A stretch of DNA of 64,000 bases, from positions 7,104,501 to 7,168,500 of the forward strand of contig NZ_JADBEG010000001.1 in the NCBI RefSeq assembly GCF_014873755.1. The letters are read 5' to 3'. Origin of the DNA: Amycolatopsis lexingtonensis. Its GTDB lineage: Bacteria > Actinomycetota > Actinomycetes > Mycobacteriales > Pseudonocardiaceae. The translations under genes were made by a program, and so were the position numbers. Below, in pieces: positions 51,739 through 59,548 of the stretch (its first letter is position 1; each line of letters opens with the position of its first letter). Under the pieces are notes generated by a model, which was not told the DNA's origin, did no database searches, and saw only the letters and a program-made list of their open reading frames with translations.

Positions 51739-52358
51739 ACGACGACGTTGTCGAGGTAGTTGCCGCTCGCCCGGTCGAACGCCCCGCCGCAGGTGATGAG
51801 CCGCAGTTCGGGACCGGGCGTGTCGCCGTAGACCCGGTCGGTCGGGAACCCGGCTTTCGCGTAGCGGTCGACGCGGTAGACGGTGAAGACCGCGATCCGG
51901 CCGTCGGCGCGACCGACCCTGGCCTGCTCGCCGGGTTGCAGCTCCTTGAGCCGGGAGAAAGCGCCGGGCACGTGCTTGTAGTCGACGTGCGCGGCCAGCA
52001 CCGCCGGGCCGGTCTCGCCGGGCGACGGCGCGCCGGTGAACCAGCCGACGGTCGTGGCGTCCGGCGGGACCTCGAGCGCGCCGTCCGCGGTCAGTCCGAG
52101 GTCCTCGATCCCGTCGGCCCGGACCCCGATCGCCGGGATGCTCAACGACGCCGGTTTCGCCGCCGGAAGTCCGCCGGCGGTCGCCGCTTCGGTGGCCGGA
52201 CCGCCCGAGGTCCCCGTGGCGGCCGGGACCGCCGGGCTCGGCGGGGCGACCGGGTCCGGTGCCCGCGGCGACAGGAGGAGGACGAGGGCGACGGCCAGTA
52301 CCACGCCGAGCGCCGCGGCGACCGCCGTGACCGCGGGCCACAGGCGCGGGTGCCTCAA
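51708..52358 (-). CDS. class F sortase
   Basis: 216 residues: an N-terminal membrane anchor (about 8-30), a Pro/Ala/Thr linker (31-70), and the sortase barrel. Catalytic His124 lies in 'LAAHVDYK' and Cys190 in 'RLITCGGAF', with a downstream Arg196. The TCGG context is that of actinobacterial class F enzymes. It should link secreted proteins to the wall. It overlaps the gene of an Excalibur protein that has a C-terminal anchor, so that is its likely substrate. Confidence 0.92.
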   Translation of the reverse strand: MRHPRLWPAVTAVAAALGVVLAVALVLLLSPRAPDPVAPPSPAVPAATGTSGGPATEAATAGGLPAAKPASLSIPAIGVRADGIEDLGLTADGALEVPPDATTVGWFTGAPSPGETGPAVLAAHVDYKHVPGAFSRLKELQPGEQARVGRADGRIAVFTVYRVDRYAKAGFPTDRVYGDTPGPELRLITCGGAFDRASGNYLDNVVVYARLSAVEV

Positions 52359-52849
52359 CTCGGGCGCCGGCGCAGGTAGAGCACCATGCCGCCGGACACC
52401 GCCGCGGCGACGAGGGCTCCGCTGAGCAGCAGGAAACCGGGGACTTCGGGGTCGGGTTCGCCGCCGCCGGTGGCCACGCCGCCGACCGGCTTGACCTTGA
52501 CCTGGGTGCCCGTGGCGGGCTTCCGCGTGGTGGTCTTCGGGGCCGGCTGGGTCCGGGTCGCCGTGGTGGCGGGCCGCCCGGACGTCGGCGCGGGGGCCGT
52601 GGTGCCCTGCTGCGGGCGGTGCGGCAGGGAGTCGCAGGCGATGCCGTCGTGGTCGGCGTCGAGGTGGTTCGGATCGCCCGGCGTCGCGTCCAGGACGGCT
52701 TGCGCGTCTTCCTGGTACTGGAAATCGGGGCAGTCGACGTCGGCCGCGAGCGGGGTCGCGAGCTGCGCGGAGGCGAAGGGGACGGGACCGAGGATGGCGA
52801 GCCCGGCGACGGCGGCGGACGTCGTCAGGGCACGTCGGAACAAGGACAA
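52355..52849 (-). CDS. Excalibur calcium-binding surface protein, probable sortase substrate
   Basis: 164 residues from TTG 52849, chosen because AAAGGA lies 6 nt ahead and the signal peptide begins there. After the signal (1-29) comes an Excalibur domain at about 38-75, with the calcium loop D64-A-D66-H-D68-G and Cys40/Cys72. A Thr/Pro/Lys-rich wall-spanning linker leads to 'VGGVATGGGEPDP', a hydrophobic helix (about 138-158) and 'LRRRPS'. That is a sorting-signal layout with ATGGG in place of LPxTG. The sortase gene overlaps by 4 nt. Confidence 0.85.
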   Translation of the reverse strand: MSLFRRALTTSAAVAGLAILGPVPFASAQLATPLAADVDCPDFQYQEDAQAVLDATPGDPNHLDADHDGIACDSLPHRPQQGTTAPAPTSGRPATTATRTQPAPKTTTRKPATGTQVKVKPVGGVATGGGEPDPEVPGFLLLSGALVAAAVSGGMVLYLRRRPS

Positions 52850-52920
52850 CGGAAGTCCTTTCGGAGGGAAACGGTGCGATTGCGTGGTTAGTATCGCGAC
52901 CTCGCCGACGCTGTTACGGA

Positions 52921-52943
52921 CCATTCCGGAATTCCCGGAATGG
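52921..52943. promoter_or_regulatory. 9-bp inverted repeat upstream of the Excalibur-sortase operon
   Basis: CCATTCCGG (52921-52929), spacer AATTC, CCGGAATGG (52935-52943): perfect arms, 72 nt before the TTG start at 52849 in an AT-richer patch. Its size and position suit a dimeric repressor or activator site. It could also act on the divergent response-regulator gene at 53133. Confidence 0.5.
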
Positions 52944-53120
52944 CAGCGATCCACCACTGCGCGGAATTCTCGTGATTATTTACCGGGTCGGCGCCGACCT
53001 GCGGATGTCCGCGCCGGAAATGCGGGCCGGGCGGAATGTTACGGCTCCCGCGGTCACACGTTGGACGTAATTCACGTGTGACGGTGCCGACCGGCCGCCG
53101 CCCGGCGTCCGGCAACCCCG

Positions 53121-53126
53121 TAACCT
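53121..53126 (+). promoter_or_regulatory. -10-like hexamer of a probable leaderless promoter
   Basis: TAACCT ends 6 nt before the ATG at 53133. No ribosome site is present. Confidence 0.5.
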
Positions 53127-53132
53127 CGGGGT

Positions 53133-53759
53133 ATGCCGATCCAGGTGCTGCTCGTCGACGACCACGAACTGGTCCGCCGCGGGCTCCGCGACCTCCTCGG
53201 CGACGAGCCCGACATCGAGGTCGTCGCCGAGGCGAGCAGCGTCGAAGAGGCACTGGCGGTGGCGATGCACGTCGAACCGGAGGTCGCGGTGGTCGACGTC
53301 CGCCTCGGCGACGGCGACGGCATCACGCTCTGCCGCGAACTGCGGTCGAAGCCGAACCCGCCGGCCTGCCTGATGCTCACGGCGTTCGACGACGAAGAGG
53401 CGATGGTCGGCGCCATCATGGCCGGTGCGGCGGGGTATCTGCTGAAGCAGGTGCGCGGGCAGGACGTCGTGCACGCGGTGCGCGAAGTCGCGGCCGGGCG
53501 CTCGCTGCTGGACCCGCTGAGCACCGCGCGGGTGCTGGACAAGATGCGGCACCCGCCGACGGACGAGCTGGCGACGCTGACCGAGCGCGAACGCGACGTG
53601 CTCGAGCTGATCGGCCAGGGCCTGTCGAACCGCGAGATCGCCGAGCGGCTCTTCCTCGCGGAGAAGACGGTCAAGAACTACGTCACTTCGGTGCTCGCGA
53701 AGCTCGGCATGCAGCGCCGGACGCAGGCCGCCGCCTGGATCGCCCGGCGCGAGAAGTAA
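53133..53759 (+). CDS. NarL/DevR-type response regulator
   Basis: 208 residues. The receiver domain (1-120) has the acidic pair Asp9/Asp10, phospho-acceptor Asp55 in 'VVDVRLGDGDG' and the conserved Lys in 'YLLKQV'. The LuxR-type helix-turn-helix is at about 147-192 ('LTERERDVLELIGQGLSNRE'). It closely resembles DevR/DosR regulators that respond to redox or hypoxia. The convergent gene encodes a GAF histidine kinase, so the two are probably cognate. The kinase is co-transcribed with cyd genes, making those a likely target. Confidence 0.92.
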   Translation: MPIQVLLVDDHELVRRGLRDLLGDEPDIEVVAEASSVEEALAVAMHVEPEVAVVDVRLGDGDGITLCRELRSKPNPPACLMLTAFDDEEAMVGAIMAGAAGYLLKQVRGQDVVHAVREVAAGRSLLDPLSTARVLDKMRHPPTDELATLTERERDVLELIGQGLSNREIAERLFLAEKTVKNYVTSVLAKLGMQRRTQAAAWIARREK

Positions 53760-53967
53760 CACCTCGCGATCGGCGCGTCCGCAATCCGCCGTTCGCTGCC
53801 ACATTTTTCAACCCTCGTCACGTTCCGCCACGCCGATCGACGTCGACGCGGTAAGAGATTCACTCGAACGTGAGTCGAATATATGTTCGACGAGCCGGTA
53901 CGATCATTTCGAGGGCGTGGAAGGGAGGCTGGATGACCCGAGAAGGTTGAGTTCGCAGGAGAGCCGG

Positions 53968-55191
53968 TCAGTCAAGTGGGAGATCGAACGCGACGAGCGT
54001 GCCGAGACTGGGTGAGGAGTTCAGGAAGAACTTCCCGCCCGCGGCGTCCGCGCGTTCGGCGAGATGACGAAGACCGCGGGTGGCGACGCCTTGAGGAACA
54101 CCGGAACCGTTGTCCCGGACGCGGAGTTTGACACCGTCGGAGTCCCTCGCCAGCGTCACGCGGGTTTCGCTGGCGCCGGAGTGTCTGACCACATTGGACA
54201 GTGCTTCGCGCAGCGCGGCTCGGATGTGGTCGGCGCGTTCCGCGGGGATGTCGGCGAATTCGCCGGACAGCTCCAGGGTCGGCGGGTAGCCGAGCAGCTC
54301 GCCGGCGATGCGGACCTCGCCGCGCGCCGACTCGGCGAGGTCGGTGGGCGTGCCGGTGTCGTGGCGAGGCTCCGGCGACCGCAGCGCGCGCACGGTGCCG
54401 CGGATTTCCTCGATGGTCTGGTCGAGCTGGTCGATCGCGTCCGAGAGGCGAGCCCCGTCGGCCTGGGCGAACCGCTTGCGCATGTTGCGCCGGACCCGGT
54501 CCAGCTGCATGCCGGCGCCGTAGAGCCGTTGGACGATGACGTCGTGGAGCTCGCGGGCGATGCGCTCCCGCTCCTCGTACAGCGCGACCCGGTGCCGCGC
54601 GTTGGCCCCCTCGGCGAGAGCAAGCACGACCCCGGCCTGCGCGGCGAAGGCGACGAGCATCTCGACGGTCCCGGCGGAGAAGGGCTCACGGCCCCGCTTC
54701 CGGTAGACGGTCAGCGCGCCCAGCACCCGCCCTCCTGACCCGAACGGCGCCGCCGCGAACGGCCCGTAGCCATGGAGTTCGGCGGGGACGTAGGGCGCGG
54801 TCCGCGGATCGACGGTGAAGTCATCGCTGGCCACGGGCTCCCCGCCCCGGGCAACGTGCCCGGCCGCGGAATCGGCGGGCAGGGCGAGACCTCGCAAGGA
54901 CTCCCCTGCCGGGGCATCGAGCTGATCGGCCGACTCCGCGGGACTCACCGCGGGACCGCTGCCGCCGTCGGTCGGGTGCGCGGTCGCGTAGTGCGCCGCC
55001 TCGACCACCACGCGACCGTCGTCGGCGCTCACCATCGCGAGGCCGAGGTCGGCGTCGGCGAGTTCGGCCGCCCTGGCGACGACCGTGTCGAGCACCGCGC
55101 CCGGGTCGTCGCCGGACAGGGCGGTGCTCGTGATCTCGGTAGCGGCGGACAGTGCCCGCGCGGCAAGCGTCGGATCCATGAGTTCCGTCAT
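53968..55191 (-). CDS. GAF-domain sensor histidine kinase (DevS/DosS-like, single GAF)
   Basis: 407 residues from ATG 55191. One GAF domain (about 28-195) precedes a HisKA_3 dimerisation helix with phospho-acceptor His216 in 'IARELHDVIVQRLYG', then a HATPase_c domain ('EALSNVVRHSGA', 'VRDNGSGVP'). DosS/DevS have two GAF domains, the first holding haem; here there is one, and haem binding cannot be decided. An upstream GTG at 55221 overlaps the cydDC stop (GTGA, 55218-55221) and may be the true start. It is the last gene of the cyd operon. Confidence 0.9.
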   Translation of the reverse strand: MTELMDPTLAARALSAATEITSTALSGDDPGAVLDTVVARAAELADADLGLAMVSADDGRVVVEAAHYATAHPTDGGSGPAVSPAESADQLDAPAGESLRGLALPADSAAGHVARGGEPVASDDFTVDPRTAPYVPAELHGYGPFAAAPFGSGGRVLGALTVYRKRGREPFSAGTVEMLVAFAAQAGVVLALAEGANARHRVALYEERERIARELHDVIVQRLYGAGMQLDRVRRNMRKRFAQADGARLSDAIDQLDQTIEEIRGTVRALRSPEPRHDTGTPTDLAESARGEVRIAGELLGYPPTLELSGEFADIPAERADHIRAALREALSNVVRHSGASETRVTLARDSDGVKLRVRDNGSGVPQGVATRGLRHLAERADAAGGKFFLNSSPSLGTLVAFDLPLD

Positions 55192-55217
55192 TATCGCGCG
55201 GCGCAGCGGTGGTGCGA

Positions 55218-58200
55218 TCACGGCACCGGTACCCGAGTCGTAACCCGGCCGTCGCGGACTTCGAGGACCACGTCCGCGTTGGCGGCCTCGTCGGCTCGGT
55301 GGGTCACGTGCAGCACCGTGCGACCGGCCAGGGCTTCGCGCAGGTGCGCGCGCACGGCCTGGGCTGTCGGCTCGTCGAGGTGCGCGGTCGGCTCGTCCAG
55401 CAGGACGAGCCCCGCCGCCGGCGCGGCGAGCAGGGCGCGTGCCAGCGCGACGCGCTGGGCCTGCCCGCCCGACAGCCCGCTGCCGCCGCTGCCGAGCAGC
55501 GTGGCCGGGTCGACGTCGTCGAGGGCGGCCTCGTGGAGCGCTTGGCGGAGGTCGGCCTCGGTCGCCGTGGGATGGGCGAGGCGGAGGTTCTCGGCGACCG
55601 TCGTGGCCGCGAGCATCGGCTCCTGCGGTGCCCACGCGACCGCGTCCGGGACGTCGACCACGCCGCCGCGCGGCTCGAGGAAGCCCAGCAGCGCGGCGAC
55701 GAGCGTCGACTTGCCGGCGCCGCTCGGGCCGACGACCGCGGCGTACGTTCCCGGACGGAGGTGCACGTCGACGTCGTGGAGGACGACCGGGCCGTCCGGC
55801 CAGCCGAGGTCGGCTCCGCGCAGCTCGACGCCCGCTCCGGAGTGCCGGGGCGGCGGCGGAGGTACGTCGGCGAGCCGGCGGCGGGCGCGCTGCAGCGTGT
55901 CCCAGTGCTGCGCCACCGGCGGCAGCAGCGCGAGGACCTCCGCCAGCGCGAGCGGCACCAGCGCCAGCAGAGGCGCCAAGACCGGGTCGAGCTGCCCGGC
56001 CGTGACCGCCGAAGCGGCGAAGGCCGTGCTGACGACCGCGGCCGTTCCGCAGGCCAGCGTCACCAGCGCTTCCGCCGCGCCCGCGCCGAACGCCTGGCGG
56101 CGGGCCTGGGCGGCCAGGCGGGTATCGGCGTCCGCCAAGGCGCGGCGGTGGTCTCGGGCAGTGCCGAAGGCCAGGAGTTCGGCTGCCGCTTCGAACAGGA
56201 CCAGCACTCGCGATGCCACGTCGCGGCGGCCCGCGGCCAACGCCGACGTCGCCCGACGTTCGGCGCGCAGCGCGACCCACGGCGCACACAGCCCGAGCGC
56301 CACCGCCGCCGCGAGCGTCAAGCCCGCCGCGGGCAGGACCCACGTCTGGACGGCGATCGCGCCGGCCGCGACCAGCGCCACCACCAGTGGCGGGGACACC
56401 ACGCGCGGCAGGAGGTCGCGCACGGTGTCGACGTCGGCGACCAGGCGGCGCTGCCCCTCCCCCGCGCGCGGTCCGCGTGCGGGGCCGAGCCGGACCAGTG
56501 AATTCCAGAGCCGCACCCGCACCCGACCGGCGATGCGGAACGCGGCGTCGTGGGTGACCAGGCGTTCGACGTACCGCAGCCCGGCACGGCCCAGCCCGAA
56601 CGCGCGGACGCCGACGACCGCGACCGTCAGGGTCAGGATCGGCGGCTGCTGCGACGCCTTGGCGATGAGCCAGCCCGACGTCGCGGTCAGTGCCACCCCG
56701 GCCAGCAGCGCCACCGCGCCCAGCACGGCGCCGCCGAACAGGCGGCCGTCGAGGAGCGCTCGCCAGCCGAGCGGCACGCCTGGAGAGTCCTTTGTGGACA
56801 TCGAAGCGGCCGGGAGGGGGTCCGGAGCCAGGTCGACGGCGGCCGTGCGCTCGTGGGCCGCGATGACGGCCGCGGCGCCGTTGTCGACCGCGCGCTGCAC
56901 CGCGTCGAGAACCAGGCGGGCGGTGGCCTGGTCGAGGTGTGCCGTCGGCTCGTCGAGCAGCAGCAGCCAGGCGCCGTGCCGGACGCGGGCCAGCGCACGG
57001 GCGACGGCGACGCGCTGACGCTGGCCCAGCGAAAGCTTCGCGACCGGGCGGTCGGCGAGCCCGGTCAGCCCGAGTTCGTCGAGCGGGGCATCGGAACCGG
57101 CTTCCTCGAGGACCGTGCCCCCGGCGAACACCGGCGACTGCGGCACCCACGCGACCTGCTCGCGCCACCGCTCGAGGTCGGCGTCGGCGAGGTTCACCGC
57201 GCCGACCGTGATGGCGCCGTCGTGCGCCGGGACGAAGCCGAGCAGGGCGGAGAGCGTCGTCGACTTGCCGCCGCCGCTCGGGGCGCGGAGCCAGACCGTC
57301 TCGCCCGGGCGGACCGTGAACGTCTCGCCGTCCGGGGCGAAGCCGTCGCGCCGGGCCACCCGGAGCGAAGACACCCGCAGCTCGCCGCGCTCCGGAACGG
57401 CAGTGCCGGTTAAAGGGACCGGCGTGGCCAGCAGGTCGGCGACGCGCCGGACCGCTTCGACGCCGTCCTCGCTGCTGTGGAACGCGGCGCCGACCGCGCG
57501 CAGCGGCTGGTAGCACTCCGGCGCGAGGATCAGCACGCCGAGCCCGATGGCCAGCGGCAGGTGGCCGCCGGCCAGCCGGACGCCGATGACGACCGCGACC
57601 AGCGCCACCGACAGCGTCGCGGCGAGCTCGAGGACGAACGCCGAGGAGAAGGCCACCTTCAACGTCTTGAGCGTCGCGCGGCGGTGGCGTTCGGACAGCC
57701 GGCGGACCGTCTCGGCCTGGGCGGCGGCGCGGCGGAACGCGGTCAGCACCGGGAGCACGCGCACGAGCTCCAGCAGGCGCTCGGACATCCGGTGCGTCGC
57801 GTCGGTGGCGCCGGCGACGCGGCCGGCCGTGTACTTGCCGACGAGGATCGCGAACATCGGGAGCAGCGGCACGGTCAGCGCGATGATGACGCCGGACGGC
57901 CAGTCGGCGAACAGGATCGCCGCACCGGCGCCGAGCGGGACGACGGCCGCCGTCACCAGAGCGGGCAGGTATTCGCGGAAGTACGCGTCGAGCACGTCGA
58001 GGCCGCGGGTGGTGAGCGCGGTCAGCTCGCCGTGGCCACGCCGGGCGATCCATTCGGGGCCGAGGCGCAGCGCGTGGTCGACGGCTCGGGCGCGCAGCTC
58101 GCGCTGGGCGGTCGCGGCGGCGCGGGCCGAGACCGTGCGCACCGCCCAGCCGGTCAGCGCGCGCGTCACGACGAGCGCGAGCAGCGCGGCCAGCTGGGCG

Positions 58201-58433
58201 GTGCGTCCCCCGGACCCTGCTCCGACGATCGCCGCGAGGACGTCGGCGAGCAGGAACGCCTGTGCCACCAGCGCGGCGGCGTTGAGGAACGCGAGGAACC
58301 CCACCAGGGCCAGCGCTCGGCGCACGGCAGGCACGAGGGCCGGCAATGCGCCGAGCGGGCCCTTTCCCGGCCGCGCCGAGTCCACTGTGGACTCCGAGGC
58401 GAGAAGGGTTGCGCGCCCGGGAAGCTTGCTCAT
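55218..58433 (-). CDS. cydDC: fused thiol reductant ABC exporter CydD-CydC
   Basis: 1071 residues, two complete ABC half-transporters in one chain. The first has helices at about 25-310 and a nucleotide domain with 'APSGGGKSTT' and 'LSLGQRQRVAVARAL'. The second has helices at about 545-830 and 'VVGPSGAGKSTLV' with 'LSGGQAQRVALARALL'. It exports cysteine or glutathione-like thiols and is needed to assemble cytochrome bd. The first signature reads LSLGQ in place of LSGGQ, a possible asymmetry of the two ATP sites. It overlaps cydB by 4 nt and the kinase gene follows. Confidence 0.93.
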   Translation of the reverse strand: MSKLPGRATLLASESTVDSARPGKGPLGALPALVPAVRRALALVGFLAFLNAAALVAQAFLLADVLAAIVGAGSGGRTAQLAALLALVVTRALTGWAVRTVSARAAATAQRELRARAVDHALRLGPEWIARRGHGELTALTTRGLDVLDAYFREYLPALVTAAVVPLGAGAAILFADWPSGVIIALTVPLLPMFAILVGKYTAGRVAGATDATHRMSERLLELVRVLPVLTAFRRAAAQAETVRRLSERHRRATLKTLKVAFSSAFVLELAATLSVALVAVVIGVRLAGGHLPLAIGLGVLILAPECYQPLRAVGAAFHSSEDGVEAVRRVADLLATPVPLTGTAVPERGELRVSSLRVARRDGFAPDGETFTVRPGETVWLRAPSGGGKSTTLSALLGFVPAHDGAITVGAVNLADADLERWREQVAWVPQSPVFAGGTVLEEAGSDAPLDELGLTGLADRPVAKLSLGQRQRVAVARALARVRHGAWLLLLDEPTAHLDQATARLVLDAVQRAVDNGAAAVIAAHERTAAVDLAPDPLPAASMSTKDSPGVPLGWRALLDGRLFGGAVLGAVALLAGVALTATSGWLIAKASQQPPILTLTVAVVGVRAFGLGRAGLRYVERLVTHDAAFRIAGRVRVRLWNSLVRLGPARGPRAGEGQRRLVADVDTVRDLLPRVVSPPLVVALVAAGAIAVQTWVLPAAGLTLAAAVALGLCAPWVALRAERRATSALAAGRRDVASRVLVLFEAAAELLAFGTARDHRRALADADTRLAAQARRQAFGAGAAEALVTLACGTAAVVSTAFAASAVTAGQLDPVLAPLLALVPLALAEVLALLPPVAQHWDTLQRARRRLADVPPPPPRHSGAGVELRGADLGWPDGPVVLHDVDVHLRPGTYAAVVGPSGAGKSTLVAALLGFLEPRGGVVDVPDAVAWAPQEPMLAATTVAENLRLAHPTATEADLRQALHEAALDDVDPATLLGSGGSGLSGGQAQRVALARALLAAPAAGLVLLDEPTAHLDEPTAQAVRAHLREALAGRTVLHVTHRADEAANADVVLEVRDGRVTTRVPVP

Positions 58434-59437
58434 GGTGCGTGGACCGCCGGGATGTGCTGAGTGCCGATGCGCTTGCGGAACACCCAGTACGTCCAGCCCT
58501 GGTAGATCAGCACCGCCGGGGCGCCGAACACGGCGACCCAGGTCATCACGGTCAGCGTGTACGGGCTCGACGCGGCGCCCTCGATGGTGAGGGTGTTGGC
58601 GGCGTCGAGGGTCGAGGGCAGGACGTTCGGGAACAGCGACCCGAACAGGACCACCGCGGCCGCCGCGATCATCACCCCGAGCGCCGCGAACGCCTGGCCG
58701 TCGCGGTCCGCGCGCAGCCGGAACCAGGCCACGACCGCGGCGACGGCGGCGACGCCGAACGCGAGCAGCGTCCACAGCGTGCCTTCGCGCCACTGGACGA
58801 CCGTCAGGAAGGCGACGATCGGCACCATCGAGAGCGGCAGCGCGCGGATCGCCAGCTTGCGAGCGCGTTCCCGCAGGTCACCGCTGGTCTTCAGGGCAAG
58901 GAACGCGGCGCCGTGCGTGATCGAGAAGGCGGCGATGGCAACCGCGCCGAGCAGGGTGTCCCAGCGGAAGGCGGCGAACGCGGAGCCGACGCGGTTGCCG
59001 TGGGCGTCGAGCGGCAGGCCGAGCACGGTGGTCGCGAGGATGAGCCCGACGCCCAGCGGCGGGATCCACGAGCCGAGCACGATGACGCGGTCCCAGGTGC
59101 GGCGCCAGCGGTCGGAGTCGACCTTGCCGCGGTACTCGAAGGCCACGCCGCGGCCGATGAGGGCGAGCAGCAGGAGCAGCAGCGGCAGGTAGGCGGCCGA
59201 GAAGAGGCTGGCGTACCAGCCGGGGAAGGCCGCGAACATGGCCCCGCCGGCGACGATGAGCCAGACCTCGTTGCCATCCCAGACCGGTCCGATGGTGTTG
59301 ACCATGACGCGGCGTTCGGTGTTGTCACGCGAGAGGACCGGCAGCAGCATGCCGACGCCGAAGTCGAAGCCTTCGAGGAACAGGTAGCCGAGCCAGAAGA
59401 AGGCGATGACGACGAACCAGACGATTTCGAGGCTCAT
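58430..59437 (-). CDS. cydB: cytochrome bd ubiquinol/menaquinol oxidase subunit II
   Basis: 335 residues and about nine membrane helices. 'FFWLGYLFLEGFDFGVGML' near the N-terminus and 'WDGNEVWLIVAGGAMFAAFP' (quoted in part as 'WDGNEVWLIVAGG') are CydB hallmarks. It pairs with CydA in the high-affinity terminal oxidase, which has a role under low oxygen. GGGAGGAG precedes ATG 59437. It overlaps cydDC downstream (ATGA). Confidence 0.97.
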   Translation of the reverse strand: MSLEIVWFVVIAFFWLGYLFLEGFDFGVGMLLPVLSRDNTERRVMVNTIGPVWDGNEVWLIVAGGAMFAAFPGWYASLFSAAYLPLLLLLLALIGRGVAFEYRGKVDSDRWRRTWDRVIVLGSWIPPLGVGLILATTVLGLPLDAHGNRVGSAFAAFRWDTLLGAVAIAAFSITHGAAFLALKTSGDLRERARKLAIRALPLSMVPIVAFLTVVQWREGTLWTLLAFGVAAVAAVVAWFRLRADRDGQAFAALGVMIAAAAVVLFGSLFPNVLPSTLDAANTLTIEGAASSPYTLTVMTWVAVFGAPAVLIYQGWTYWVFRKRIGTQHIPAVHAP

Positions 59438-59465
59438 CGGGCTCCTCCCACTCGGTTGCCGTGAG

Positions 59466-59509
59466 TTGTCCACAGCCTGCGGAGTTGTCCACAGGTAGGC
59501 TGTGGGTAA
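59466..59509. promoter_or_regulatory. cluster of DnaA-box sequences between cydA and cydB
   Basis: TTGTCCACA occurs twice in tandem, at 59466-59474 and 59485-59493 (19-nt pitch). A third, degenerate copy in reverse (TGTGGGTAA) is at 59501-59509. They fill the 111-bp gap between the cydA stop and the cydB start. Confidence 0.6.
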
Positions 59510-59548
59510 CCCGCGAGGGTGATCACATCGGCACTCATCGTCAGCACC

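Noticed and set aside
54772..57018. Long open frame opposite the cydDC and kinase genes
   Set aside because: It is low-complexity Arg/Ala/Pro sequence antisense to two clearly coding genes, as expected in high-GC DNA.
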